DNA from: Bacteroidales bacterium
GTDB lineage: Bacteria > Bacteroidota > Bacteroidia > Bacteroidales > VadinHA17
NCBI GenBank assembly: GCA_012514255.1
Contig: JAAZAP010000328.1
Location: 1-14,729, forward strand
Length of the DNA stretch: 14,729 nt
Direction: 5' to 3'
Below are positions 1 through 6,526 of the stretch, piece by piece. The notes beneath the pieces were generated by a model. That model saw only the letters and a list, made by a program, of their open reading frames with translations. It was not told where the DNA came from and did not search any database. A program made the position numbers and the translations under genes. The stretch's first letter is position 1, and every line of letters starts with the position of its first letter.

Positions 1-155
1 AGCAGGGTATCAGTGAGGGACTTGATGAAGAATTCACCGGCAGGGTCATACGCATGATCCATGAAGAGTCCATCCGCCTGCAGGATGAGGTGCTGAAAAG
101 GCTACGCAGCGCCGGCAGATGCACTCCCTCCCCGGAGGAGGGGAAAGAACAATGA
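1..155 (+). CDS. C-terminal end of a type-II chorismate mutase (probably the DAHP synthase/chorismate mutase fusion), partial
   Basis: The 5' end lies outside the window. The open frame begins at base 3 and stops with TGA at 153-155, giving about 50 residues. The stretch DEEFTGRVIRMIHEES followed by IRLQ resembles the last helix of AroQ-type chorismate mutases, which convert chorismate to prephenate in phenylalanine and tyrosine synthesis. In Bacteroidota this domain is usually fused behind a DAHP synthase, so that is the likeliest full gene; a stand-alone or other AroQ fusion is possible. The last 18 or so residues (RSAGRCTPSPEEGKEQ) look like an unconserved tail. The final 54 bases overlap the end of pssA on the opposite strand. 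The identification rests on a short stretch only. Confidence 0.7.
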   Translation, partial: QGISEGLDEEFTGRVIRMIHEESIRLQDEVLKRLRSAGRCTPSPEEGKEQ

Positions 156-818
156 GATTATAATGTATGCAGCAATGATCATTGGCAGGGCAGCCATCCT
201 GAAGATAAACAGAAGCAGGAGACTGACAGCCACAAAGAGGTAACGCTCTTCATTGCCCTTCCATCCTGCTGAGGTAAATTTCAGGGAGAACATCCTTATC
301 CTCAGAAGCATCATCACTGCAAGAAAGAGCGCCAGGAGGGCAATGGACAACGGCGATGATACCATCCGGTCAAACAGCGCAAAACCAGAATAAGAGGAAG
401 CCAGCACCACCGAGACCACAGTAAAGGCTGCTGCCGGCGTGGCCATGCCTCTGAAGACATTCTTCTGACTGGTGTCATTGTTGAATTTCGCCAGCCTCAG
501 CGCTGAGGCTGCAGGGATCATTGCAGCCAGGGCACCCGCCGGCAGGGGAGAGAGCCCCGCTGATGACAGCAGGTTGAACACAATTGCTCCCGGCGCCACC
601 CCGAAGGTGACCACGTCAGCCAGACTGTCAAGATCCTTCCCGATGTCTGACCAGGCTTTCAGCAGCCGTGCCGCAAATCCGTCAGAAAAGTCCAGAACCA
701 TTCCTGCAATTATGCAAAATGATGCGTATTCATTGTAACCTTTTATTGCACAGATGGTTGCAACAAATCCTGCAACCAGATTCAGCAGTGTAAGCGTATT
801 CGGGATATGTCTGATCAT
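102..818 (-). CDS. pssA: CDP-diacylglycerol-serine O-phosphatidyltransferase (phosphatidylserine synthase)
   Basis: This 238-residue inner-membrane enzyme joins CDP-diacylglycerol and L-serine to give phosphatidylserine, the precursor of phosphatidylethanolamine. It carries the full CDP-alcohol phosphotransferase signature D-x2-D-G-x2-A-R-x8-G-x3-D-x3-D, with D43, D46, G47, A50, R51, G60, D64 and D68 in register; these Asp residues bind the metal and catalyse the reaction. The opening MIRHIPNTLTLLNLVAGF is typical of PssA, and several hydrophobic helices follow (about 12-28, 88-106, 128-172, 190-228). The length is normal for the family. The ATG at 816-818 is preceded by an AAAGAG-like stretch. 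The last residues (RGGSASAGAA) are low in complexity and are encoded opposite the chorismate mutase tail. The gene is divergent from the HAD gene, with 72 bp between them. PgsA is the main alternative, but the N-terminus favours PssA. Confidence 0.92.
   Translation of the reverse strand: MIRHIPNTLTLLNLVAGFVATICAIKGYNEYASFCIIAGMVLDFSDGFAARLLKAWSDIGKDLDSLADVVTFGVAPGAIVFNLLSSAGLSPLPAGALAAMIPAASALRLAKFNNDTSQKNVFRGMATPAAAFTVVSVVLASSYSGFALFDRMVSSPLSIALLALFLAVMMLLRIRMFSLKFTSAGWKGNEERYLFVAVSLLLLFIFRMAALPMIIAAYIIISLFFPLLRGGSASAGAA
126..142. repeat. Hairpin inside the overlapping 3' ends of two convergent genes
   Basis: CCCTCC at 126-131 pairs with GGAGGG at 137-142 (6 bp, loop of 5). It lies in the coding overlap of the chorismate mutase tail and pssA. 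No T-run follows on either strand, so it is not a standard intrinsic terminator, although its place between convergent genes would suit a two-way termination or mRNA 3'-end-protecting structure. Confidence 0.35.
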
Positions 819-890
819 AGCTCTTTTTGAGGCATTGCTAAATTACAATAATCCTGACAACTATTATTTGTTTATTTTTGCAACTGGATT
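819..890. promoter_or_regulatory. Divergent promoter region between pssA and the HAD gene
   Basis: This 72-bp AT-rich spacer separates two genes that point away from each other and must serve both. On +, TATTTTTG at 873-880 matches the Bacteroidota -7 element TAnnTTTG exactly. On -, TAATTTAG (positions 845-838) matches it with one mismatch. I found no convincing TTG-type -33 box at the usual distance for either. If the + box is real, transcription would begin only a few bases before the ATG at 891, leaving a very short leader. Confidence 0.4.
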
Positions 891-1313
891 ATGAGAGATC
901 TGACAAATATCAAGATTGCAGTAGATTTTGACGGCACCATTGTTGATCATGAATACCCGGCAATAGGGAAGGAGAAGCTCTTTGCCTTCATCACTCTCAA
1001 GGAGCTTCAGAAACGGGGCGCCCTGCTGATACTCTGGACCTTCCGTGAAGGTGCGGAGCTGCAGGAAGCTGTTGATTTTTGCCGGCAGAGCGGGATAGAG
1101 TTTTATGCCGTTAACCGCAATTACCCTGAGGAGCAATGGAGTGACAACACTCCCCGCAAGATAAACGTGGATATTTTTATTGACGATAAGAATGTGGGGG
1201 GATTCCCCGGCTGGGGTGAGGTGCTGAATATGATTGACCCATGGTCAGACCGGGAAGAGAAGGCCATGCGCGAGATCAAAAAGCGCCGCTTCAGCCTCTT
1301 TGGCAGAAAATGA
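891..1313 (+). CDS. Small capless HAD-superfamily hydrolase (Bacteroidota BT_0820-like)
   Basis: This 140-residue protein shows the haloacid dehalogenase motifs in order. Motif I is VDFDGT, with nucleophile D12 and D14. Motif II is ILWTFREG, with T50. A lysine (K90) stands where motif III is expected, and motif IV is IFIDDKNVGG, with the acidic pair D98/D99. There is no room for a cap domain, so the active site should be open to a bulky substrate such as a phosphoprotein, nucleic acid or lipid phosphate. The tail (about 126-140) is rich in Lys and Arg. Similar small HAD proteins occur widely in Bacteroidota without a firm substrate. It lies 10 bp before the glutaminyl cyclase gene, probably in one transcript. 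The ATG is chosen because motif I follows directly. Phosphatase activity is an inference from the motifs. Confidence 0.85.
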   Translation: MRDLTNIKIAVDFDGTIVDHEYPAIGKEKLFAFITLKELQKRGALLILWTFREGAELQEAVDFCRQSGIEFYAVNRNYPEEQWSDNTPRKINVDIFIDDKNVGGFPGWGEVLNMIDPWSDREEKAMREIKKRRFSLFGRK

Positions 1314-1323
1314 TCAATACAGA

Positions 1324-2448
1324 ATGAACAGGAGTACAGTATATCTTTCTATTATCAGCCTGGTCCTGGCAGCTTTCATCTCATGCTCGGGATCCTCAGG
1401 GTCGCGCAAGGCGAAGCCTGCCACAGACGTGCCAGCAGCTGTTGACACTGATCCCAGACCGGCAAAAAGGCTTATCGAGGTGCTTGCCCCGGCGGACAAT
1501 TCCTCCTTCTCCTGTGCCGAACGCGTTGTTTTTTCTGTGACCCATGCGGCAGGACAGCCAAAGGTGGATTCGGTTCAGGTATGGGTCGGGCCAGTCCTCG
1601 CAGAAACGCTCACCACCATCCCGGCCACCGTGGAGCTAAATCGGACCGGCAAACCGGGAAGAGTCTCCATCAGGGCAGTGGCCTGGTCATCTGTCTCCAG
1701 GCCACAGACCATTACCCTCTTTGTCAATATGCTTTCTGACATAAACCCGGTTACCTACCGCTACCGGATGGTAAACCGGTATCCTCATGACAGGAAGGCA
1801 TACACGCAGGGGCTACTATATGATAACGGTTTCTTTTTTGAAGGCACAGGACAGCAGGGCGAATCATCTCTCAGGAAGGTAGAGGTTGAGACGGGCAGGG
1901 TGATCAGCCAGGTCAATCTTGATGGCTCCCTCTTCGGTGAGGGGGTGGCGCTGCTGGAGAACCGCCTTTATCAGCTCACCTGGACCTCAAAGGTCGGGTT
2001 CGTGTATGAGAAAGAGACCCTCCGGCAGCTCAACAGGATTTACTACCAGACACAGGGCTGGGGACTGACCACCGCCGGTGACAGCCTTGTAATGAGTGAC
2101 GGCACCAACGTGGTCTGGTTCCTTGATCGCGACTTCAATGTTCTCTCCTCCGTCACCGTATGGGACCACAGGGGGATGGTTGACAACCTCAATGAGCTGG
2201 AGATGATAAACGGCGAGTTATGGGCCAACATATGGCAGACCGACAGGATAGCCCGTATTGACCTGGTTACAGGGAAGGTGCTCGGTTATGTTGACCTCAA
2301 TAACCTCCTCCCGCGGTCAGACCGTGCCCCGGAGACTGATGTGCTCAATGGTATCGCCTGGGATGAAGATGGCAGGCGCCTCTTTGTCACAGGCAAATAC
2401 TGGCCCTGGCTGTACGAGATAACAGTTTTTCCCGCATCGCACAACTGA
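1324..2448 (+). CDS. Glutaminyl-peptide cyclotransferase (glutamine cyclotransferase, PF05096), lipoprotein
   Basis: This enzyme class cyclises N-terminal glutamine of exported proteins to pyroglutamate, releasing ammonia. From the ATG at 1324 it has 374 residues. A lipoprotein signal comes first (hydrophobic 6-20, then FISC with C21 as the lipidated residue), followed by a Ser/Ala/Pro-rich linker, an Ig-like beta domain at about 48-135, and the five-bladed-propeller cyclotransferase domain at about 145-370. Recognisable blocks are YTQGL 160-164, FFEGTG 171-176 (E173 is the likely catalytic acid by analogy), QGWGLT 244-249, NELE 290-293, NGIAWDEDG 342-350 and TGKYWPWLYE 356-365. The frame stays open upstream to 1234, but that start would overlap the HAD gene by 80 bases and bury the signal peptide, so 1324 is preferred. 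The extra N-terminal domain is seen in some bacterial relatives. It probably acts at a membrane face in the envelope. Confidence 0.9.
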   Translation: MNRSTVYLSIISLVLAAFISCSGSSGSRKAKPATDVPAAVDTDPRPAKRLIEVLAPADNSSFSCAERVVFSVTHAAGQPKVDSVQVWVGPVLAETLTTIPATVELNRTGKPGRVSIRAVAWSSVSRPQTITLFVNMLSDINPVTYRYRMVNRYPHDRKAYTQGLLYDNGFFFEGTGQQGESSLRKVEVETGRVISQVNLDGSLFGEGVALLENRLYQLTWTSKVGFVYEKETLRQLNRIYYQTQGWGLTTAGDSLVMSDGTNVVWFLDRDFNVLSSVTVWDHRGMVDNLNELEMINGELWANIWQTDRIARIDLVTGKVLGYVDLNNLLPRSDRAPETDVLNGIAWDEDGRRLFVTGKYWPWLYEITVFPASHN

Positions 2449-2461
2449 TGCTCGTCACGGC

Positions 2462-2475
2462 ACAGGCCGGCCTGT
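2462..2475. repeat. Perfect 14-bp GC-rich palindrome upstream of parA
   Basis: ACAGGCCGGCCTGT reads the same on both strands. It begins 13 bases after the cyclotransferase stop. As RNA it could form a short hairpin (5-bp stem, 4-base loop), but the next bases (TGAAAACG) are not a U-tract, so a standard terminator is unlikely. It could equally be a protein-binding site. Confidence 0.4.
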
Positions 2476-2524
2476 TGAAAACGTGTTAATAACCCCGAAA
2501 AAATTGTTTACAATAACACATGGC

Positions 2525-2538
2525 GCCGGTTCACCGGC
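2525..2538. repeat. Inverted repeat upstream of parA
   Basis: GCCGGTTCACCGGC has 6-bp arms (GCCGGT/ACCGGC) around a TC centre. It lies 14 bases before the TAAATTTG box, about where an operator or -33 region would be. Its role is unknown. Confidence 0.4.
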
Positions 2539-2552
2539 AAGGGCAATAATTG

Positions 2553-2560
2553 TAAATTTG
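2553..2560 (+). promoter_or_regulatory. Candidate -7 promoter box for the parAB cluster
   Basis: TAAATTTG matches the Bacteroidota -7 consensus TAnnTTTG exactly and lies 31 bases before the parA ATG, leaving a leader of roughly 25 bases with an AAAGGG ribosome-binding-like stretch at 2581-2586. A clear -33 TTG is not seen at the normal distance. Confidence 0.45.
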
Positions 2561-2591
2561 AAGCTCATTTAAATAAGGTAAAAGGGATCAT

Positions 2592-3371
2592 ATGTCAAGG
2601 ATTATTGCACTGGCCAATCAGAAGGGAGGAGTAGGAAAAACTACCACGGCTATCAACCTGGCCGCGAGTCTGGCAGCGCTTGAAAAGAGAGTACTTGTTG
2701 TTGATGCGGACCCCCAGGCCAATGCCACCTCCGGGTTGGGGATTGACCTCAAGCAGGTCAAGACCACCATCTATGACTGTCTGATTGACGGGGTCAGTCC
2801 GAGGCAGGCCGTGACGCAGTGCGGGATAGACAATCTATCTGTCATCCCTTCAAATATTGACCTTGTCGGGGCTGAGATTGAGATGCTCGAGAGGCCTGAG
2901 AGGGAGAAGACTCTGAAGAGGGTGATAGCTCCCATTGAAGGCGACTATGATTATATACTGATAGACTGTTCGCCGTCTCTCGGTTTGCTGACCGTTAATG
3001 CACTCACGGCTGCCAACTCGGTGATCATACCTGTCCAGTGTGAGTACTTCGCCCTGGAAGGGTTGGGTAAGCTGCTCAATACGATCAAGATTATCCAGAC
3101 CAACCTTAATCCTGCATTAGAGATTGAGGGTTTTCTTCTTACCATGTATGACTCACGTCTCAGGCTGGCCAACCAGGTTGTGGAGGAGGTGACGCGTCAT
3201 TTTCAGCAGATGGTTTTCAACACCATCATACAACGCAACGTCAAGCTCTCGGAGGCACCCAGCTACGGGCAACCTGCCATACTTTATGATGCTGAATCAA
3301 GGGGTACGGTCAACTATCTTAACCTGGCCCGTGAGCTGCTTGACAGGGTTGAGGCGAAGCAGACTAATTAA
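2592..3371 (+). CDS. parA: Chromosome-partitioning ATPase ParA (Soj)
   Basis: ParA is a deviant-Walker ATPase. ATP-bound dimers coat the nucleoid and are released by ParB at parS, which moves origin regions apart. The 259-residue length is normal for a chromosomal Soj without an added N-terminal domain. Visible parts are the deviant Walker A at 11-18 (KGGVGKTT, with signature lysine K11 and P-loop lysine K16), the Walker A' VLVVDADPQ with D40, and Walker B YILIDCSPSLGLLT with D125. The block IIQRNVKLSEAPSYG (212-226) is a strongly conserved Soj block. The absence of an HTH extension separates it from P1-type plasmid ParA. It leads the cluster, 17 bp ahead of parB. The ATG at 2592 gives the exact canonical start (MSRIIALANQKGG). 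Confidence 0.96.
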   Translation: MSRIIALANQKGGVGKTTTAINLAASLAALEKRVLVVDADPQANATSGLGIDLKQVKTTIYDCLIDGVSPRQAVTQCGIDNLSVIPSNIDLVGAEIEMLERPEREKTLKRVIAPIEGDYDYILIDCSPSLGLLTVNALTAANSVIIPVQCEYFALEGLGKLLNTIKIIQTNLNPALEIEGFLLTMYDSRLRLANQVVEEVTRHFQQMVFNTIIQRNVKLSEAPSYGQPAILYDAESRGTVNYLNLARELLDRVEAKQTN

Positions 3372-3388
3372 ACACTGTATTAACGCTT

Positions 3389-4276
3389 ATGAACACGAAC
3401 AAAAAGAGCCCGCTGGGCAGAGGTCTCGGCGCCCTGATTGAAGGTGTTGAGAAAGAGGCGCTTGAAAAGAAGGTAGAGGCCAATCTGCAGATAGATATCA
3501 ACTCCATTGACGGCAATCCTTTCCAGCCGCGTACCCGCTTTGATAACCAGTCGCTTGAGGAGCTGGCCGCCTCCATCCGCCAGCTGGGGATAGTTGTTCC
3601 ACTAACCGTCCGCGAGACAGGTGATGGCAGATACCAGCTCATTGCCGGTGAGCGCAGGCTGCGCGCCGCACGCATGGCCGGACTGACCCATGTGCCTGCT
3701 TACATACGCACCGCTGATGATACGGCCATGCTCGAGATGGCCCTGGTGGAAAACATTCAGCGGGAGGACCTTGATGCCATTGAGGTAGCCATAACCTACC
3801 AGCGTCTTATAGAGGAATGCAGCCTGACGCAGGAACAGCTGAGTGACCGGGTGGGCAAGCAACGCTCAACAGTGGCCAACTATCTCAGGCTGCTGAGACT
3901 GCCTGCCGAGATACAGCTGGGAATCAGGAACAGGAACCTTACCATGGGGCATGCACGTACCCTGGTGAATATTGAAGACCCGTCAAAACAGATAAAGGTC
4001 TTTTACCATATCATTGAGGAAGATCTGTCAGTGAGGGCAACTGAGGAGCTTGTAAGACAGCTGCAAACCGCTGCCTCAAAAGACCCCGGTAAGGTAGAGA
4101 AGAAAAAACGCCTCAATACCGAATACGAGGAGCTGGCAAGACAGCTGAGCTCCCTCTTTCAGTCTGAAGTACAGTTCCGTATCAATGAAAAGGGAAGGGG
4201 CAAGATAGTGATCCCTTTCTCTGACAGTGATGAGATGGAACGCATAATAGGATTGCTCGACAAACTTAACAGGTAA
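3389..4276 (+). CDS. parB: Chromosome-partitioning protein ParB (Spo0J-type CTPase)
   Basis: ParB binds parS, loads as a CTP-dependent sliding clamp and stimulates ParA. The 295 residues fit the family. The N-terminal GRGLGALI (10-17) with flanking Lys/Arg is the usual ParA-activating peptide. The ParB/Sulfiredoxin nucleotide-binding domain at about 35-125 includes NPFQPR (43-48), the CTP-binding box GERRLRAAR (87-95) and ENIQRE (121-126). The parS-binding HTH follows (LTQEQLSDRVGKQRSTVANYL, about 146-166), with GHART (187-191) after it. A charged linker (230-243) leads to the C-terminal dimerisation domain (about 245-295), which includes KIVIPF. No Shine-Dalgarno is seen before the ATG, as is common in this phylum. 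I saw no consensus parS within the window. Confidence 0.96.
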   Translation: MNTNKKSPLGRGLGALIEGVEKEALEKKVEANLQIDINSIDGNPFQPRTRFDNQSLEELAASIRQLGIVVPLTVRETGDGRYQLIAGERRLRAARMAGLTHVPAYIRTADDTAMLEMALVENIQREDLDAIEVAITYQRLIEECSLTQEQLSDRVGKQRSTVANYLRLLRLPAEIQLGIRNRNLTMGHARTLVNIEDPSKQIKVFYHIIEEDLSVRATEELVRQLQTAASKDPGKVEKKKRLNTEYEELARQLSSLFQSEVQFRINEKGRGKIVIPFSDSDEMERIIGLLDKLNR

Positions 4277-4281
4277 TTACT

Positions 4282-4289
4282 TATATTTG
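4282..4289 (+). promoter_or_regulatory. Possible internal -7 box before the DUF5683 gene
   Basis: TATATTTG matches TAnnTTTG exactly, 5 bases after the parB stop. It overlaps the first possible TTG start of the next gene; if it is used, that gene must start further in (4308 or 4314). Such 8-base matches arise by chance, so this is tentative. Confidence 0.25.
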
Positions 4290-4952
4290 CCGGCAAACGT
4301 AAAATGTTTGCCATTGAAGCTCAGCAGTAATATAGCACTGATACTCCTTTTTACAACTGCTGTTACCTGCACCGGGCAAACCACTGACTCCATTCCGGCC
4401 GTGAAGGAGAAGGTGAGAAGGTATACTATCGAACCCATAAGATCCACCATGTTCGCTGCCGCCCTGCCGGGCCTGGGCCAGATATACAATCGAAAATACT
4501 GGAAAGTGCCGTTTGTCTATGCAGGTTTCGGGGCGCTGGGATATGCCGTCACGGTGAACACCACAAGCTATAACAATTTTATCAACGCATACCAGGATTT
4601 CAATGATATCATTCCCGAAACAGACAGCTATATAGATCTCCTCGACAGGCTGGTAGGCCTTGATCCGGCAGAGTATGATCCCGTGCTTCATCCCGAAACG
4701 GCAAACCCCTCAACAACATCATGGGTTAATACAACCCTCCTTAACGGGGTCGATTATTACCGAAAATACCGTGACCTGTCATACATTGGCATAGCTGCAT
4801 GGTACCTGCTGACAATCATTGACGCACATGTTGATGCCAGTCTGTTCGACTATGATATCTCCGATGACCTGAAAGCCTCGGTTATGCCAATAAATTTTAA
4901 TTACACCGGAGTGTCACCGGGAATAACAATTGCCGTTACCAAGACGTTTTAG
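4287..4952 (+). CDS. DUF5683 family envelope protein
   Basis: This protein of up to 221 residues belongs to a Bacteroidota family commonly found just after parAB; its function is unknown. It has an N-terminal signal segment (hydrophobic 14-27, then TCTGQ, with Q31 a likely first mature residue). The family core follows: IRSTMFAAALPGLGQIYNRK (51-70), WKVPFVYAGFGALGY (72-86) and YRKYRDLSYIGIAAWYLLTI (158-177), with membrane-associating segments at about 73-90 and 163-179. The last 20 residues look like a beta strand ending in aromatic F, as in outer-membrane-associated proteins. No ATG is in frame before residue 55, inside the core, so the start must be TTG at 4287, 4308 or 4314; 4314 would give MKLSSNIALILLF. 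Only 4 bp separate the stop from mltD, so the two are probably co-translated. Confidence 0.85.
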   Translation: MPANVKCLPLKLSSNIALILLFTTAVTCTGQTTDSIPAVKEKVRRYTIEPIRSTMFAAALPGLGQIYNRKYWKVPFVYAGFGALGYAVTVNTTSYNNFINAYQDFNDIIPETDSYIDLLDRLVGLDPAEYDPVLHPETANPSTTSWVNTTLLNGVDYYRKYRDLSYIGIAAWYLLTIIDAHVDASLFDYDISDDLKASVMPINFNYTGVSPGITIAVTKTF

Positions 4953-4956
4953 CTTT

Positions 4957-6513
4957 ATGAAAAAGAATCTGAGAAACATAATACTTCCACTGTTGCTGGC
5001 CCTTGTTTCCATGCCGGCATTCCCGGCCAATGATACAATCATCATTCGAAGCAGTGAATCAACTGAACTTATTGAGAACGACCTTGACAGCCTGCTGAAC
5101 AACTGGTTTGTCCGCATGTCCGTCTCCGGCGTGGATCTTAAGACTTCTGATTCTGTTGTTTATGAGTTCAGTGATTCAATATATAAGGACCGTATCAGCC
5201 GGATAAACTCACTTATTGTACTTCCCTACAACAATATTATCCGTAATCACATCCATGTCTACACCCAGAGGAAGGTAGACCGGTTCCAGGTTATGCTGGG
5301 ATTGCAGGACTACTATTTTCCTATGATAGAGGATATTTTCAGCTACTACGGTCTCCCCGTTGAGCTGAAGTATATGGCAGTGATAGAGTCAGCTCTCAAT
5401 CCCAATGCTGTCAGCAGGGTTGGAGCTACGGGACTATGGCAATTTATGTACAGTACCGGCAGGATGTACGGGCTTACAATCAACTCGGTGGTAGATGAGC
5501 GGCGTGACCCGGTGAAGGCTACCCATGCAGCGGCGAAGTACCTGAAGGACCTGTACGGTATATATAATGACTGGATACTGGTTATAGCTGCTTACAACTG
5601 TGGTCCGGGCAATGTGAATAAAGCCATACGCCGTTCGGGCAACAGAAAGGATTACTGGGAGATCTACACGCGACTGCCGCGGGAGACACGAGGTTATATA
5701 CCGGCTTATGTGGCAGCCACCTATGCAATGAACTATTACAGGGAACATCATATTACACCCGTTCAGATCAACCTGCCGCTTGCCATTGATACTGTCATGG
5801 TATCACAGGACATGCATCTTGAGCAGATATCTGCCGTGCTTGACCTGCCGCTTGAGGAGCTCAGGACAATGAACCCGCAGTACCGGACGGGTCTGGTGCC
5901 GGGCCGCAGCAGGCCCAGCCCCGTTACTCTCCCCCTGGATAAACTCGGCGATTTTATTGCAATGATTGATACAATCACCGGTTACCGCAGGGAGGAGTAC
6001 CTCACCAGGGTCAATCAGGCTGCCGTGCCACAACACTCGGTTTACACTCCGCCGGACGTCAAGGGTAAGACAAAGCTGACCTATGTTGTCAAGGATGGAG
6101 ATAACCTGGGCTTCATTTCAGAGTGGTATGACGTTGGCCTGTCAGAACTGAGATACTGGAACAATATTTACAGGAACACCATCAGGGTAGGGCAGAAACT
6201 GACCGTTTATGTTGATCCGTCCAAAGCCGATCGTTACAGCAGGGTCAACTCAATGAGTTTTGCTGAGAAGCAGAAGCTCGAGGGTAAGGTTGTTGCATCC
6301 TCTGCAAGCGGCCCGGCCATGTCACAGGTGCCGGCTCCTTCTGCCGCAGACAATGAGTTTGTGCTCTATACGGTAAGATACGGCGACACGGTATGGGATA
6401 TCGCTAAAAAGTTCGATGGCGTTTCTGCCACTGACATATTGAGACTGAACAATATCTCCGATGCTTCAAGGATACAGGTGGGACAGAAGCTGAGGATAAG
6501 GAAAAAAAGCTGA
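4957..6513 (+). CDS. mltD: MltD-like membrane-associated lytic murein transglycosylase with two LysM domains
   Basis: This enzyme class cleaves the MurNAc-GlcNAc bond of peptidoglycan with formation of a 1,6-anhydro end, opening the wall for growth, division or machinery insertion. From the ATG at 4957 there are 518 residues. A Sec signal peptide comes first (KKNLRN, hydrophobic 8-18, then MPAFPA with cleavage near residue 24). The SLT catalytic domain at about 120-260 has VIESALNPNAVS (142-153) with catalytic E144, GLWQFM (159-164), AAYNCGPGNV (211-220) and YIPAYVAATYAM (247-258). Two LysM domains, at about 374-418 and 469-515, bind glycan. There is no lipobox, unlike E. coli MltD, so it should be periplasmic and soluble or wall-bound. 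The frame is open back to a TTG at 4930, but 4957 gives a clean signal peptide. It lies 13 bp before the SGNH-MBOAT gene. Confidence 0.93.
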   Translation: MKKNLRNIILPLLLALVSMPAFPANDTIIIRSSESTELIENDLDSLLNNWFVRMSVSGVDLKTSDSVVYEFSDSIYKDRISRINSLIVLPYNNIIRNHIHVYTQRKVDRFQVMLGLQDYYFPMIEDIFSYYGLPVELKYMAVIESALNPNAVSRVGATGLWQFMYSTGRMYGLTINSVVDERRDPVKATHAAAKYLKDLYGIYNDWILVIAAYNCGPGNVNKAIRRSGNRKDYWEIYTRLPRETRGYIPAYVAATYAMNYYREHHITPVQINLPLAIDTVMVSQDMHLEQISAVLDLPLEELRTMNPQYRTGLVPGRSRPSPVTLPLDKLGDFIAMIDTITGYRREEYLTRVNQAAVPQHSVYTPPDVKGKTKLTYVVKDGDNLGFISEWYDVGLSELRYWNNIYRNTIRVGQKLTVYVDPSKADRYSRVNSMSFAEKQKLEGKVVASSASGPAMSQVPAPSAADNEFVLYTVRYGDTVWDIAKKFDGVSATDILRLNNISDASRIQVGQKLRIRKKS

Positions 6514-6526
6514 ATCTACCCAGAAT

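Noticed and set aside
1234..1323. Upstream extension of the glutaminyl cyclase to an earlier ATG
   Set aside because: It would overlap the HAD gene and put 30 polar residues before a clear lipoprotein signal peptide; 1324 is the better start.
2473..2493. Possible parS site upstream of parA
   Set aside because: The ACGTG core is present, but the arms do not match the 16-bp palindrome TGTTTCACGTGAAACA and are not symmetric. No CACGTG-centred parS was seen by eye elsewhere in the window.
4281..4691. 136-codon open frame on - opposite the DUF5683 gene
   Set aside because: It mirrors a gene with clear family motifs and conserved operon position; the antisense product has no recognisable feature.
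4930..4956. Upstream TTG start for the lytic transglycosylase
   Set aside because: It overlaps the DUF5683 gene and places nine residues before a canonical Sec signal peptide that starts at the ATG at 4957.
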